From Rhodoligotrophos sp. CJ14 (GTDB lineage: Bacteria > Pseudomonadota > Alphaproteobacteria > Rhizobiales > Im1), in NCBI RefSeq assembly GCF_038811545.1, contig NZ_CP133319.1:2633516-2697515 (forward strand): 64,000 bases of DNA, written 5' to 3'. Both the position numbers and the translations under genes were made by a program. The stretch's first letter is position 1, and every line of letters starts with the position of its first letter. The notes beneath the pieces are model-generated. The model worked only from the letters and a program-made list of their open reading frames with translations. It did no database searches and was not told the DNA's origin. Of this stretch, positions 1 through 9,133 are shown piece by piece.

Positions 1-648
1 CATCAACAGCCAGCCCGCAAGATCGGGCATAACCCAGACCGTCGGCATGGCGGGCAGGAGTGCTGCAGTGCCCACCGCTGCCGTATAGAACATTGTGGTC
101 AGCGCGCTGTCATACGCGGCGATCTTCCGTGTCGCCAGCTGATAGAGCGCGGTGAACAGGGCGGAGGTCACCGAAATCAGCGCCGCCGGCTGAAAGCCGC
201 TCATGCCCGGCCGCACGATGATGAGAACCCCGATAAACCCCACCAACACCGCCATCCAGCGCCTTGGGCCGACCTTTTCGCCAAGCAGCGGCACCGAGAG
301 GGCGCACACCCATAGCGGATTGGAGAAGGCGATCGAGGCTGTTTCCGCGAGCTGAAGATAGCGCAGGGCCAGGAAGTTGCAGACCGTGGATCCAGCGAGC
401 AGGAGACCGCGGATGATCTGAAGCTTCAAATTACGGGCGCGGACATGCGCCAGCGCATCCATCCAGAGGAGATAGCCCACCGCAAAAATGAGGGCGAAGG
501 CATAGCGGGCGAACGCAACTTGAGCGAATGGATAGCTCGCGCCCAGATATTTTGCCGTGGCATCAAGGCCCGAGAACAGCATGTATGCGCTGGCCATCAG
601 GGTTATGCCGCGAATATGGGATGCGGATTCGGTTACGGCGAGGGACAT
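1..648 (-). CDS. EamA/DMT-family drug/metabolite transporter, 5' portion only
   Basis: An open frame of 216 codons starts at ATG 648 and runs off the left window edge, so the C-terminal part is missing. The translation is a chain of hydrophobic helices. It contains the typical EamA pieces: an early helix with YMLFSGLDATAKYL, an RYAFAL segment, then SIAFSNPLWVCALSVPLLGEK-like and VGFIGVLIIVRPG motifs that end the first EamA repeat. Members are ten-helix inner-membrane exporters of metabolites or drugs; the substrate cannot be told from sequence. It lies 50 bp downstream of the TetR-type gene on the same strand and could be co-transcribed with it. Confidence 0.85.
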   Translation of the reverse strand, partial: MSLAVTESASHIRGITLMASAYMLFSGLDATAKYLGASYPFAQVAFARYAFALIFAVGYLLWMDALAHVRARNLKLQIIRGLLLAGSTVCNFLALRYLQLAETASIAFSNPLWVCALSVPLLGEKVGPRRWMAVLVGFIGVLIIVRPGMSGFQPAALISVTSALFTALYQLATRKIAAYDSALTTMFYTAAVGTAALLPAMPTVWVMPDLAGWLLM

Positions 649-698
649 GACAGCCAAGAGTGAAAGGCGAGCGCAACCGCTCAGGGCGGGTTGGAATG

Positions 699-1388
699 TC
701 AGGTGGCCTCGACCATGCCGCCGGCCAGCCCGTTCGCGTCGAAGTGCTTTGGAAAGACCTGGGCGAGCCAGGAGAAGGCTATGGAGCGGGCCTGCTCGCG
801 CGTGAAGCTGCGAAAGCCGGTCAGCAGCTTGACCCAGAGCCCTTCGAGCAGAGCGTCCAGGCCACGCGCAACATGTAAGCTGTCCTGATCATACCCCGCG
901 TCCCCAATGATCCGGGCGCAAAGGGTTTCGATCGCGTCCTGAAATGCCTCATCCACCGCACCCCAATGCTTAAGGTAGTCCGGACGAGCCTTGGCCTCTC
1001 CCCAAAAGGCATACCAGGCGGCGAGCTTGCGCCTCGTGCAAATCTTGCGATCAAAATCCACCTCGACGATCGCGGCAAGCTGCCGGGCGGGATCAGGACC
1101 CGCGCGATTGATCGCCGTCTGCCAGGCCTTGCGATACTCATCTGACAGATAACGCAAGGTTTCCAGAAGAAGCCGCTCCTTGCTATCAAAATGAGAATTG
1201 ACAATTCCCGCCGAGAAGCCCGCCCGCCGCGCAACCTCTGCGAGGGTCGTGTCCGAATAGCCCTTGCTGGCGAGCGTGTCGATAGTGGCTTCGATCAGCT
1301 GCTGACGCCGTATTTCCTTCTGCGCCTTCCGTGCGGCCGGCGCCGGTCTTACTCCCGGTAGGTCCGCCATAATCACTGGTCCGCTCAA
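699..1388 (-). CDS. TetR/AcrR-family regulator, BetI-like
   Basis: 229 aa. The N-terminal helix-turn-helix (residues about 25-75) has RRQQLIEATIDTLASKGYSD followed by TTLAEVARRAGFSAGIVNSHF and DSKERLL, the TetR DNA-binding pattern. The C-terminal half carries WYAFWGEAKARPDYL, which matches the BetI ligand-binding subfamily (choline-responsive repressor of glycine-betaine synthesis). The start overlaps the end of the upstream methyltransferase gene by ATGA, so the two are translationally coupled. No betA or betB gene is nearby. The ligand and targets are therefore inferred at best; the adjacent methyltransferase and exporter are likelier local targets. Confidence 0.8.
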   Translation of the reverse strand: MSGPVIMADLPGVRPAPAARKAQKEIRRQQLIEATIDTLASKGYSDTTLAEVARRAGFSAGIVNSHFDSKERLLLETLRYLSDEYRKAWQTAINRAGPDPARQLAAIVEVDFDRKICTRRKLAAWYAFWGEAKARPDYLKHWGAVDEAFQDAIETLCARIIGDAGYDQDSLHVARGLDALLEGLWVKLLTGFRSFTREQARSIAFSWLAQVFPKHFDANGLAGGMVEAT

Positions 1389-2170
1389 GGTCTTCGAGCC
1401 CGAATATTGGTAAGCTGCGCTCCTCCCCGCTCGAGAACCGCCAGCTTCGCTTCCCAGATTTCTACCGCCCGGTCAATGTATTCCTTGCCATACGCCTTTG
1501 CGGCCTCGTCATAGATCGGCCCCTTCATCGAGGCGAGCTCATTCCGTGCGACCTGGACATACCAGTCATTCTGGTTGGCCAGTAACGCATCTGTGAAACC
1601 GGCATCCCTCAACAGGCCGCGGTAGCTTTCCGAGGAGGCATTCGCACCCAAGTGCTGGGCGAGACCCGCATCGGCCGATCCCTCGCCGGCTTCGTCGACC
1701 AGCAGATCGCTGGCCAGAAAGGTGCCGCCCGAGCGCAGCACCCGAAAGCTCTCACTGATGAGACCGCCCGCAGTTGGACCAAGGCCGAGGCCGTTGCCAT
1801 CATAGACGATATCGAACTGATCGGCGGCAAAGGGTAGGACGCCTGCTCCTGCCTCGAGGAATGTCAGTCGATCATCCAATCCAAGCGCTTGGGCTTTTGC
1901 CTGTGCCTTGGCCACAGCAGTGGCGTCCACATCAAGTCCGGTGACACGGCCGGCATGATGCCGTTCCACCAGGTAGAAAGCGATGGCAGCCGAGCCACGG
2001 CCGAGCACGAGCACCTGCTTGCCGCGCAGGTCGAGATCACCGAGCAGGCTGTCAATGCGCTGAGGCCCGCCCGGGAGCGGCCATCCCTCGCCCCAGATCA
2101 GTCCGAGAATGCCGCGCCAATCCTGCCCCGTCTGGCTAGGGCCGGTACTGCCACCGGTAAGCTCGGTCAT
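1385..2170 (-). CDS. class I SAM-dependent methyltransferase
   Basis: 261 aa with a Rossmann-type methyltransferase fold. A segment starting RGKQVLVLGRGSAAIAFYLV aligns with motif I, but the usual D-x-G-C-G-x-G is altered to VLGRGSA. It is followed by GRVTGLDVDATAVAKA (acidic loop that binds the ribose) and FDIVYDGNGLGLG (motif IV region). The C-terminus (residues about 205-261) has IYDEAAKAYGKEYIDRAVEIW, which is not part of the core fold. Substrate unknown; the unusual motif I leaves SAM affinity open. It is the first gene of a two-gene unit with the BetI-like regulator. Confidence 0.75.
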   Translation of the reverse strand: MTELTGGSTGPSQTGQDWRGILGLIWGEGWPLPGGPQRIDSLLGDLDLRGKQVLVLGRGSAAIAFYLVERHHAGRVTGLDVDATAVAKAQAKAQALGLDDRLTFLEAGAGVLPFAADQFDIVYDGNGLGLGPTAGGLISESFRVLRSGGTFLASDLLVDEAGEGSADAGLAQHLGANASSESYRGLLRDAGFTDALLANQNDWYVQVARNELASMKGPIYDEAAKAYGKEYIDRAVEIWEAKLAVLERGGAQLTNIRARRP

Positions 2171-2286
2171 CGATGCCTCCCTTCAACGCAGCCCTTCTCT
2201 CGCGGCATGAATGGTAATGCCCGGTGGGACCTAATCCCCATTATTGATCGGTCGAGACGCTCGCCTAATGCGATCCAGCATCGAAC

Positions 2287-2862
2287 TCACGAAGCGGGCC
2301 GATTGCGAAACTCGCTCGCGGTAAAGATCGAAGCAAAGGCCAGGCCGGCCCGGTCCATGGTCTCCTGCGCGCCTTCCTGCCGGTCAACCAGGGTCAGGAC
2401 CTCGATGACTTCACCTCCAGCCTCACGAACCGCATCCACCGCCTTCAGCGCCGATTCGCCCGTCGTGGTCACATCCTCCACCACGATGACGCTGGCGCCT
2501 CTAAGACCTTCACCCGGGGCGAGCCCCTCAACCAGCAGCTTGGCGCCGTGCTCCTTCGGCTTCTTCCTCACGAAGAACGCCTTGATCGGCGTCGCCCTCA
2601 GAAAGCTCGCCGAGGCCGTCCAGGACACGATCGGAACAGCGCCCATTTCGAGCCCGCCCACATAATCCGGCCGCAGGGGTGCGATCGCATCCAGCACCAG
2701 TTCAGCCAGCAGATGCGCGCCTTCCGGGTGCAGCATGGTGGGCTTCATATTGAAGTAGAAATTGCTCTTGCGGCCTGAGGCAAGAGTGATCTCCACATTA
2801 TCCCTAAACGACCGTTCCCGGATGATCGCCATCAGCCGGGAGCGGCGCAGATCCTCACGCAT
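2287..2862 (-). CDS. pyrE: orotate phosphoribosyltransferase
   Basis: 191 aa, the normal length. It converts orotate and PRPP to OMP in pyrimidine synthesis in the cytosol. The PRPP-binding loop is seen as [18 protein letters not shown] (residues about 120-137). [18 protein letters not shown] and the [15 protein letters not shown] segment are family signatures. The start lies 12 bp downstream of the polA stop codon on the same strand, so polA and pyrE probably share a transcript. Confidence 0.95.
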   Translation of the reverse strand: MREDLRRSRLMAIIRERSFRDNVEITLASGRKSNFYFNMKPTMLHPEGAHLLAELVLDAIAPLRPDYVGGLEMGAVPIVSWTASASFLRATPIKAFFVRKKPKEHGAKLLVEGLAPGEGLRGASVIVVEDVTTTGESALKAVDAVREAGGEVIEVLTLVDRQEGAQETMDRAGLAFASIFTASEFRNRPAS

Positions 2863-2874
2863 GACTGTCCCCTG

Positions 2875-5811
2875 TCAATGTGCTGCTTCCCAATTGTCGG
2901 CGGCCCTCGCGTCGACCTTGAGCGGCACCCTCAGCCGCACCGCCGGCTCGGCCGCTGCCTCCATGACCCGAACGGCCACCTCGATTGTCGGCTCGACTTC
3001 CGAGTCCGGCACCTCCAGGATCAGCTCGTCATGCACTTGCAGCAGCATTCTCGCTGGCACCCTTGCCGCCTCGAGCGCTACTGGCATGCGGATCATGGCA
3101 CGCCTGATGATATCGGCCGCCGAACCCTGGATCGGCGCATTGATCGCCGCCCGCTCATTGAAGGCCCGCTCCGAAGGGTGCTTCACATTGATTCCTGGGA
3201 AATGACAACGCCGTCCGAATACCGTTTCCACATAGCCGTTGCGCCGGCATGTCTCCTTGGTGGTTTCCATGTAGTCGCGGATACCGGGGAAGCGCTCGAA
3301 ATAGCGCTTGATGTAATCGCTGGCCTCCTCCCGCGGGATGCCCAGCTGATGCGCCAGACCGAAAGCGGAAATACCATAGATGATGCCGAAATTGATGGCC
3401 TTCGCCCGCCGCCGCACCATCGGGTCCATGCCTTCGATCGGCACGTTGAACATTTCCGACGCGGTCATCGCGTGAATGTCGAGCCCGTCGGAGAAGGCCT
3501 GTCTCAGCTGCGGAATGTCAGCCATATGGGCGAGCACCCGGAGTTCGATCTGGCTGTAATCGGCGCTGACCAGCTTGTGACCGGGGCTCGCGATGAAGGC
3601 TGTGCGGATCTTGCGGCCCGCCTCGGTGCGCACCGGAATATTCTGAAGATTGGGCTCTGATGAGGAGAGCCGGCCGGTGCTGGTGGCAGCAAGCGCGAAG
3701 CTCGTGTGGATTCGCCCCTGCTGGTCGATATGACTGGGCAGCGTGTCAGTATAAGTGCTCTTGAGCTTGGAGAGCTGGCGCCACTCCAGCACCAGGCTCG
3801 GCAATTCGTGCCCCTCCGCTGCGAGCGCCTCCAATACGTCCGCCCCGGTGCTCCAGGCTCCCGTCTTGGTCTTTTTGCCGCCGGGAAGGCCCATTCGGTC
3901 AAACAACAGGGCACCGAGCTGCTGCGGTGATCCAATATTGAACGGCCCACCCGCGGCCCCGTGAATCTGTGCTTCGAGCCCTGCCATGATCTGCGCGAAC
4001 TCGCCCGACAGCCGCGACAGCACCTGCCGATCAACCATGATGCCTTCGCGCTCCATGCGTGCCAGCACCGGCACCAGCGGCCGCTCCAAGGTCTCATAGA
4101 CCGATGTCACGCCATGGGCCGCAAGCCGCGCCTTCAGCATGAGCCATAGCCGCAAGGTCAGGTCCGCGCGTTCGGAGGCATAGGCCGAGGCCCCATCGAG
4201 CCCGACCAGATCGAAGGTCAGCTGCGCCTTGCCGGAACCGAGCAGGCTTTTGAGGGCTGCCGGCTGGTGGCCGAATTGCTTGCCCGCCAGATCCTCGAGA
4301 CTATGGCCGTTGAGCCCGGAATCGAGGACATAGGACATCAGCATCACGTCATCGATCGGCGCAAGCTCGATCCCGTAGCGCGAGAACACCAGCGCCTCGA
4401 GCTTGATGTCATGCCCGATCTTCATGATGGAGCGGTCTTCGAGAACCGGCTTCAGCTTCTCCAAAAGATCCTTCCGCGAGAGCTGGGCAATGTCCTGCCC
4501 GCCGAAATCGAGACCGGCTGATGCCCTATGACCGCAAGGAGCATAGCAGGCCCGACCCGGACCCGTGCTGAGCGCGATGCCGACAATATCGCACATCATC
4601 AGATCACCGCCACCAACCCGGAGATCGAGTGCGACATAGCCTCGGGCGTAGATCACGTTGATCCACTCATCCAGCTGTGCCTCGGTCTCGATCTTTTCAT
4701 AGAGAGAGGCATCGAACGGCACCGAGCGCACCAGTTCCGCTTGCCGGTCGGCCCCGGCCTGGGGTGTGACCCGTTCAACGGCGGCGATCCTTGCGGCTTG
4801 TGCAGGCGTGCTGACATCCGGCGCATTGGTGGGCAGCGCCAGCGTCGGCGTCCAGGACTCAAGCTTCAGGGCAACCGGCTCGATCTGCTCGGCATCGACA
4901 TCCAAGGCGGAAGCGATGCGCCGGGTCAGGGTGGTAAATTCGAGCGCCTTCAGGAATCCGACCAGTGCCTTGGGATCTGGATCCCGCACCGTCAGCATCC
5001 CGACGGGCACCTCGAGGGGCACATCGTCTTTGAGCGTGACCAACTGGCGCGAGATGCGCGCCTGCTCTGCGAATTCGATGAGCTTCTCGCGGCGCTTGGG
5101 CTGTTTGATTTCATGGGCGCGCGCCAGCAGGGTTTCGAGATCGCCATATTCGCTGATCAACTGCGCCCCGGTCTTCACGCCGATGCCTGGAACGCCCGGC
5201 ACATTATCGACCGAGTCCCCCGCGAGCGCCTGCACATCGATCACCTTTGATGGCGGCACGCCGAATTTTTCCAGCACCTCCGCTTCGCCGATGACTTTTT
5301 CCTTTCCGGGCATGGGGTCATACATCACCACGCCCGGGCGCACGAGCTGCATGAGATCCTTATCCGACGAGACGATCCGCACCGATGCACCCGCATCGGC
5401 TGCAAGCCGCGCATAGGTCGCGATGATGTCATCGGCCTCATAGCCCTCCATCTCTATGCAGTTCACGTTGAACGCGTGCACGGCCTGACGGATGAGCGGG
5501 AATTGCGGGATCAGATCTTCTGGCAGGTCGGGGCGATGCGCTTTGTAATCCGCGTAAAGATCATTTCGGAAAGACTTGGCCGAATAGTCGAACACCACCG
5601 CCAGATGGGTCGGCTTGTCGCCATTCTGCATATCGCGGAGGAACTTCGCGAGCATGTTGCAGAAGCCGAGCACGGCGCCGGTGGGCATTCCGTCGCTCTT
5701 CCTGTTCAGCGGCGGCAGCGCGTGATAGGCGCGGAAAATATAGCCGGAGCCGTCGATGAGATAGAGACGGTCAGCAGGTGAGAGCGCAGTATTTTGGGCA
5801 GGCATGTTCAT
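2875..5811 (-). CDS. polA: DNA polymerase I with degraded 3'-5' exonuclease site
   Basis: 978 aa, full length. The N-terminal 5' nuclease (about 1-300) has YADYKAHRP, EGYEADDIIATYA, SSDKDLMQL and GDSVDNVPGVPGIG. The polymerase domain has motif A (SADYSQIELR), motif B (RRRAKAINFGIIYG) and motif C (VHDELILEVP), all intact. In the middle 3'-5' exonuclease domain the catalytic acids are altered: the Exo I D-x-E is DLR (in YVALDLRVGGGD), the Exo II N-x3-D is D-x3-E (in GHDIKLEAL), and the Exo III Asp is Arg (YASERADL). It should fill gaps and remove RNA primers but probably does not proofread. Start chosen at ATG 5811, shortly before the ALSPADRLYLIDGSGYIFRA N-terminus typical of alphaproteobacterial PolA. 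Confidence 0.97.
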   Translation of the reverse strand: MNMPAQNTALSPADRLYLIDGSGYIFRAYHALPPLNRKSDGMPTGAVLGFCNMLAKFLRDMQNGDKPTHLAVVFDYSAKSFRNDLYADYKAHRPDLPEDLIPQFPLIRQAVHAFNVNCIEMEGYEADDIIATYARLAADAGASVRIVSSDKDLMQLVRPGVVMYDPMPGKEKVIGEAEVLEKFGVPPSKVIDVQALAGDSVDNVPGVPGIGVKTGAQLISEYGDLETLLARAHEIKQPKRREKLIEFAEQARISRQLVTLKDDVPLEVPVGMLTVRDPDPKALVGFLKALEFTTLTRRIASALDVDAEQIEPVALKLESWTPTLALPTNAPDVSTPAQAARIAAVERVTPQAGADRQAELVRSVPFDASLYEKIETEAQLDEWINVIYARGYVALDLRVGGGDLMMCDIVGIALSTGPGRACYAPCGHRASAGLDFGGQDIAQLSRKDLLEKLKPVLEDRSIMKIGHDIKLEALVFSRYGIELAPIDDVMLMSYVLDSGLNGHSLEDLAGKQFGHQPAALKSLLGSGKAQLTFDLVGLDGASAYASERADLTLRLWLMLKARLAAHGVTSVYETLERPLVPVLARMEREGIMVDRQVLSRLSGEFAQIMAGLEAQIHGAAGGPFNIGSPQQLGALLFDRMGLPGGKKTKTGAWSTGADVLEALAAEGHELPSLVLEWRQLSKLKSTYTDTLPSHIDQQGRIHTSFALAATSTGRLSSSEPNLQNIPVRTEAGRKIRTAFIASPGHKLVSADYSQIELRVLAHMADIPQLRQAFSDGLDIHAMTASEMFNVPIEGMDPMVRRRAKAINFGIIYGISAFGLAHQLGIPREEASDYIKRYFERFPGIRDYMETTKETCRRNGYVETVFGRRCHFPGINVKHPSERAFNERAAINAPIQGSAADIIRRAMIRMPVALEAARVPARMLLQVHDELILEVPDSEVEPTIEVAVRVMEAAAEPAVRLRVPLKVDARAADNWEAAH

Positions 5812-6011
5812 CGGCGCGCACTATGCCACCTGATCTTTCTCTTTGCCACGTGAAAGCGAGGAGGGCCTATCGCCACTTTCCACCGCCGATGCCAGGCCGC
5901 GGGGCCGCTGCAGCATATCGTTAACCAGGGCGAGATCGTCTCAAGAATTCGTGCGAGCAGCAGCCCTCGGCGTTCAGGAACTCTTCATGGAAATAGCGGT
6001 TACTGTCGATC

Positions 6012-6248
6012 ATGGGAAGCGACAAGAGCGCGAACATGCGAACAGAAACAAAAGCCGTCAATCAGGACAAAAGAGTTCTCATGCTGCTGATCGCAGCGCT
6101 ATTCCTGATCAATATGGGACTGGCCCTTGTGGCGTTTTCTGGTCACTTGGGAACGCCGAGCCTTGCGGACGGGTATGGTGTGCGGATATCGGACGCTGGG
6201 CTGTCCTGGACGAATCAGCCGACCAAGACTACATCTCGCCTTATGTAA
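6012..6248 (+). CDS. small hypothetical membrane protein
   Basis: 78 codons. The only clear feature is one hydrophobic stretch (VLMLLIAALFLINMGLALVAF) that would form a single membrane helix after a charged N-terminus. An internal ATG at codon 9 is also possible as start. It lies upstream of, and in the same direction as, the DUF1491 gene. I know no family for it. It may be real because the hydrophobic helix is well formed, but no strong ribosome-binding site is evident. Confidence 0.35.
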   Translation: MGSDKSANMRTETKAVNQDKRVLMLLIAALFLINMGLALVAFSGHLGTPSLADGYGVRISDAGLSWTNQPTKTTSRLM

Positions 6249-6318
6249 GGTGCGCGAGCGCTTGCCGGGCCGCTTGGGCACCTCCCCGTGATGATGCAGA
6301 GTCGGCAGGCCAAATTCC

Positions 6319-6675
6319 TTGCACAGTGACGATCTTTCGCCCCCGCCGCGCATTCGCTCGGCGGTGTGGATCAATGCCCAGATCAGGCTCTGCAGCGCCG
6401 CGGCCATTCCTGCCGCGGTCGTGCGCAAGGGTGATCCGGACGCAGGCTCGATCCTCGTCAAGATCTATCGCGGCCGCGACAATTGTAGCGTGTTCACCGC
6501 AGCGGTGACCATGGAAGGCAAGCGCGGCTGGATGAGAGCGACCGGACCAGAGCCGGTCGATGAGCCGGCGGCCGATGCGTATATCGAGCGCCAATGCGCG
6601 CGCGACAGCGATTTGTGGGTCCTCGAGATCGAGGATCTGCGCGGGGCATACCAGCTCGAAGACGTGATCGATTGA
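6319..6675 (+). CDS. DUF1491 family protein
   Basis: 118 codons from a TTG start. The core IRSAVWINAQIRLC, VVRKGDPDAGSILVKI, and the C-terminal ADAYIERQCARDSDLWVLEIED match DUF1491, a small alphaproteobacterial family of unknown function. Usual members begin near the RxRS-x-W segment, so the exact start is uncertain. It ends about 120 bp before the truncated tRNA and is the last host gene on the left of the element. Confidence 0.75.
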   Translation: MHSDDLSPPPRIRSAVWINAQIRLCSAAAIPAAVVRKGDPDAGSILVKIYRGRDNCSVFTAAVTMEGKRGWMRATGPEPVDEPAADAYIERQCARDSDLWVLEIEDLRGAYQLEDVID

Positions 6676-6798
6676 GCCGCGCAACGCCTCGGCGCCCCAA
6701 GGCTTTAAGGCCTTGAGGCCGCGCCCTGCTGGCGCTGATGCGTGATGGCTGTTGTCCAAGCCGGGCGCTTGGGTTATGGTCCGCCGCAATGAGGCGAG

Positions 6799-6841
<43 letters not shown>

Positions 6842-6970
6842 CGTGTCAAGCGTGATCGTACAGGAAAGGAGATCGAAAGAGGCTTGAAAAATAACGACTT
6901 GCGAGGTCAGTGCTCAGAGACTTCTCACTCGCAAGAAGCTCGCGTAAGCACCACGTAAGCAACACGGCAT

Positions 6971-7047
6971 GCACCCATAGCTCAGCTGGATAGAGCGCCA
7001 CCCTCCGAAGGTGGAGGTCACAGGTTCGAATCCTGTTGGGTGCGCCA
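6971..7047 (+). tRNA. tRNA-Arg(CCG)
   Basis: A 77-base cloverleaf including encoded CCA. The acceptor GCACCCA pairs with TGGGTGC, and the D-arm is AGCTCAGCTGGATAGAGC. The anticodon stem CCACC/GGTGG holds the loop CTCCGAA with anticodon CCG (Arg), and the T-arm is CAGG-TTCGAAT-CCTG. It differs from the truncated copy in the seventh acceptor base and the anticodon stem, so it is not simply that gene restored. It may be an element-borne replacement that keeps CGG decoding after the host gene was split. Confidence 0.95.
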
Positions 7048-7244
7048 TACTGCGCCGGTCTAGAATTCCCAAATTCACTCACGAAGAGGGCTGCCTGTTT
7101 CAGGCGGTCCTGGAGCGCGACGCCATCGCGCCCGGTGAAAATTCATCGCGTCATAACGAGTGGCGCACGAAATGGGCGAACTCCATCTATCGCTGCTGCC
7201 GATTGTCCTTTCAACTGGACGCTATTTCTTCCGGAGTGGCGTAC

Positions 7245-9122
7245 TCAGAAAAAGCCTACACCTGACGGTCCCACGGTATCGACCAAGAGCGCACGATCCA
7301 AAAAGAGGTTTCGCGCCTCGCAGCTGGTCTCGGCGATTACGAGACATCCATGGCAGGCGGCACCGTGAAGTGTGCGATCGTCGGCTGCTGTTGCGGGATC
7401 GTGATCTGCGCAAACAGGATCACCCGAACACAATCGCTGCCTTTCAAGTGCATTCTCTAGGACCTGCGCAAAACGGCGGCTTACTTCGACGAGACCACCA
7501 AGCGTGCCCTGATTCCCCGCCGAGGCGGTGTAGATCAGGATGCCAACCGCTGGAATCGCAGTACCAGATCCCGCAGAGATGTAGATGCGCTCACGAATCG
7601 AACTAGCGGGATAACCGCAATCGATGGCGACCTCGGTAATCAATGCATGCGCAAGAGAATGGGCAAGCAGGTATTCGGGACGAAGCTGATCACGAATGGC
7701 CCTATCGGAAATGTTCTCTCCCCGCTGACGGCGCTGCTGGAGCCATCGGTCGGCGCCGATGCCTAGCGCCGCTATTCTCTCTTTCACCTGCGGTCGGTCA
7801 CGCCAGCCCTGAAGCGCGTTGCGGTCAAGCGTGAGAAAAAGACCTTCGCCGAACTGCTCGACTGCGGGCAGCCACGTGGGATTGCGGGCAAGTGGCGCGC
7901 CCCGCACGGCAAGGCCAACATCCTCGAACTCTTCGGTAACAACTGGAGCAGGTTCGAATCTCGTGAAGCCGTACAGACAGGCCACTTCTCGCAACCTGTG
8001 GACTGCCACTAGTGAAGAGATGCCCCCCAGTAAGAGCGATTTGCTCGGGTCCCATATGGCCCTTGGAAGCGTTTCGGCATGCAGCAACGCGTCGGGAGTT
8101 GGCGTGCCGATAACGGGTTGGCCACTGGCCAGCATCGCGAATTCCGCGAGGCGCGGATTCTCCGCTTGATCCTCCTGATCGTCGGAACGCCGCATCACAG
8201 CGATACGCGACCAAACCTCGTCATCCAAATATCCTTCCAAGGTCGCCGCGACCTGAGGGTTGAAGCGCCGCGCGAGCTTAACGTCCTCTGCCGAGGAACA
8301 CGTCTGTAATGCCGACCACACGCTCCGCACAAGCTCTGCCAATTGGTCAACCGAAGCCGGAAGAGAAATGACGCGGGTAACTTGCGGAAAGTAGGTGTTC
8401 GTCGCGCTTCGCGTGAGCAATCGAAGCATGTGACCACAGCCATTCGGGTCCCGACCATTGTCGATCCAAGGCCACTCTGCCCGACACTGGCCCAATCGAC
8501 CCGGCTGGAAAAGATCGTTTAATGAGAGCGACGCGCCGCATTCACAATACACGCGCGTCTGACGCGGATCGCCGGTTGTTCCGCCATCCTCGAGCCAGAG
8601 TGGTTCCTGGCACCCTTCGCGGCCGGGCGTATTTTGATGGACCACGCGGCGCCAATCAACGTCTTGAAGATGGCCGTCCTCGCATCCGCAGACGAACCGA
8701 ATAGGCGATACGCGCCGGCGCTTCCCGTCGTCACCCCGATAGTCAACTCGCTTGGGAGCTTCCAACTGCTGGAAGCGCACAAGCCGTCGCCGATCCGACG
8801 GGTCGCCCGGTGCCGCGTCGCACAAGAACCAACGAGGAAAGATTGCTGCTCTTATCTTGGGCGAAACCCTCCGTGGGTCGCGTACATCCAGCGGAGGCGT
8901 CCGCAACTGCGGTTCGCCGCTCGTTGCGAGCCGGTTATCGTCCTGTAACCGCAAGCGCAGAAGTCTCGATAGTCGCGGCTCTTCGATGAGACGAAAGGCG
9001 CCGCTGCGCTGGTCCCAGTGGTCGAGTCCCATCACGAGCACGGATCGATCGGGAAGATCGAGCATCGCTCCGGGGCCATAGTAGCCGATGAGCTGGCTCA
9101 GTCGAATTTGGTTTTCGGCCAT
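7245..9122 (-). CDS. drmB: DISARM protein DrmB (DUF1998)
   Basis: 625 aa. The opening MAENQIRLSQLIGYYGPGAMLDL is typical of DrmB. A middle Cys cluster (FVCGCEDGHL and VYCECGASLSL) and a C-terminal one (CADHDP, ACHGCLV, TSCEARN) probably bind zinc. The region LAHALITEVAIDCGYPASSIRE with IYTASAGNQGTLGGLVE is the DUF1998 signature. In DISARM, DrmB works with DrmA as the core DNA-translocating complex that blocks incoming phage DNA. It follows drmA by 11 bp and is the last gene of the cluster. The 197 bp between it and tRNA-Arg show no gene. Confidence 0.9.
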   Translation of the reverse strand: MAENQIRLSQLIGYYGPGAMLDLPDRSVLVMGLDHWDQRSGAFRLIEEPRLSRLLRLRLQDDNRLATSGEPQLRTPPLDVRDPRRVSPKIRAAIFPRWFLCDAAPGDPSDRRRLVRFQQLEAPKRVDYRGDDGKRRRVSPIRFVCGCEDGHLQDVDWRRVVHQNTPGREGCQEPLWLEDGGTTGDPRQTRVYCECGASLSLNDLFQPGRLGQCRAEWPWIDNGRDPNGCGHMLRLLTRSATNTYFPQVTRVISLPASVDQLAELVRSVWSALQTCSSAEDVKLARRFNPQVAATLEGYLDDEVWSRIAVMRRSDDQEDQAENPRLAEFAMLASGQPVIGTPTPDALLHAETLPRAIWDPSKSLLLGGISSLVAVHRLREVACLYGFTRFEPAPVVTEEFEDVGLAVRGAPLARNPTWLPAVEQFGEGLFLTLDRNALQGWRDRPQVKERIAALGIGADRWLQQRRQRGENISDRAIRDQLRPEYLLAHSLAHALITEVAIDCGYPASSIRERIYISAGSGTAIPAVGILIYTASAGNQGTLGGLVEVSRRFAQVLENALERQRLCSGDPVCADHDPATAADDRTLHGAACHGCLVIAETSCEARNLFLDRALLVDTVGPSGVGFF

Positions 9123-9133
9123 GCCTTGCCCCT

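Noticed and set aside
6846-7082. 78-codon minus-strand frame over the intact tRNA
   Set aside because: It reads through the tRNA gene ([12 protein letters not shown] is the usual false translation of a tRNA T-arm) and is a known annotation artefact.
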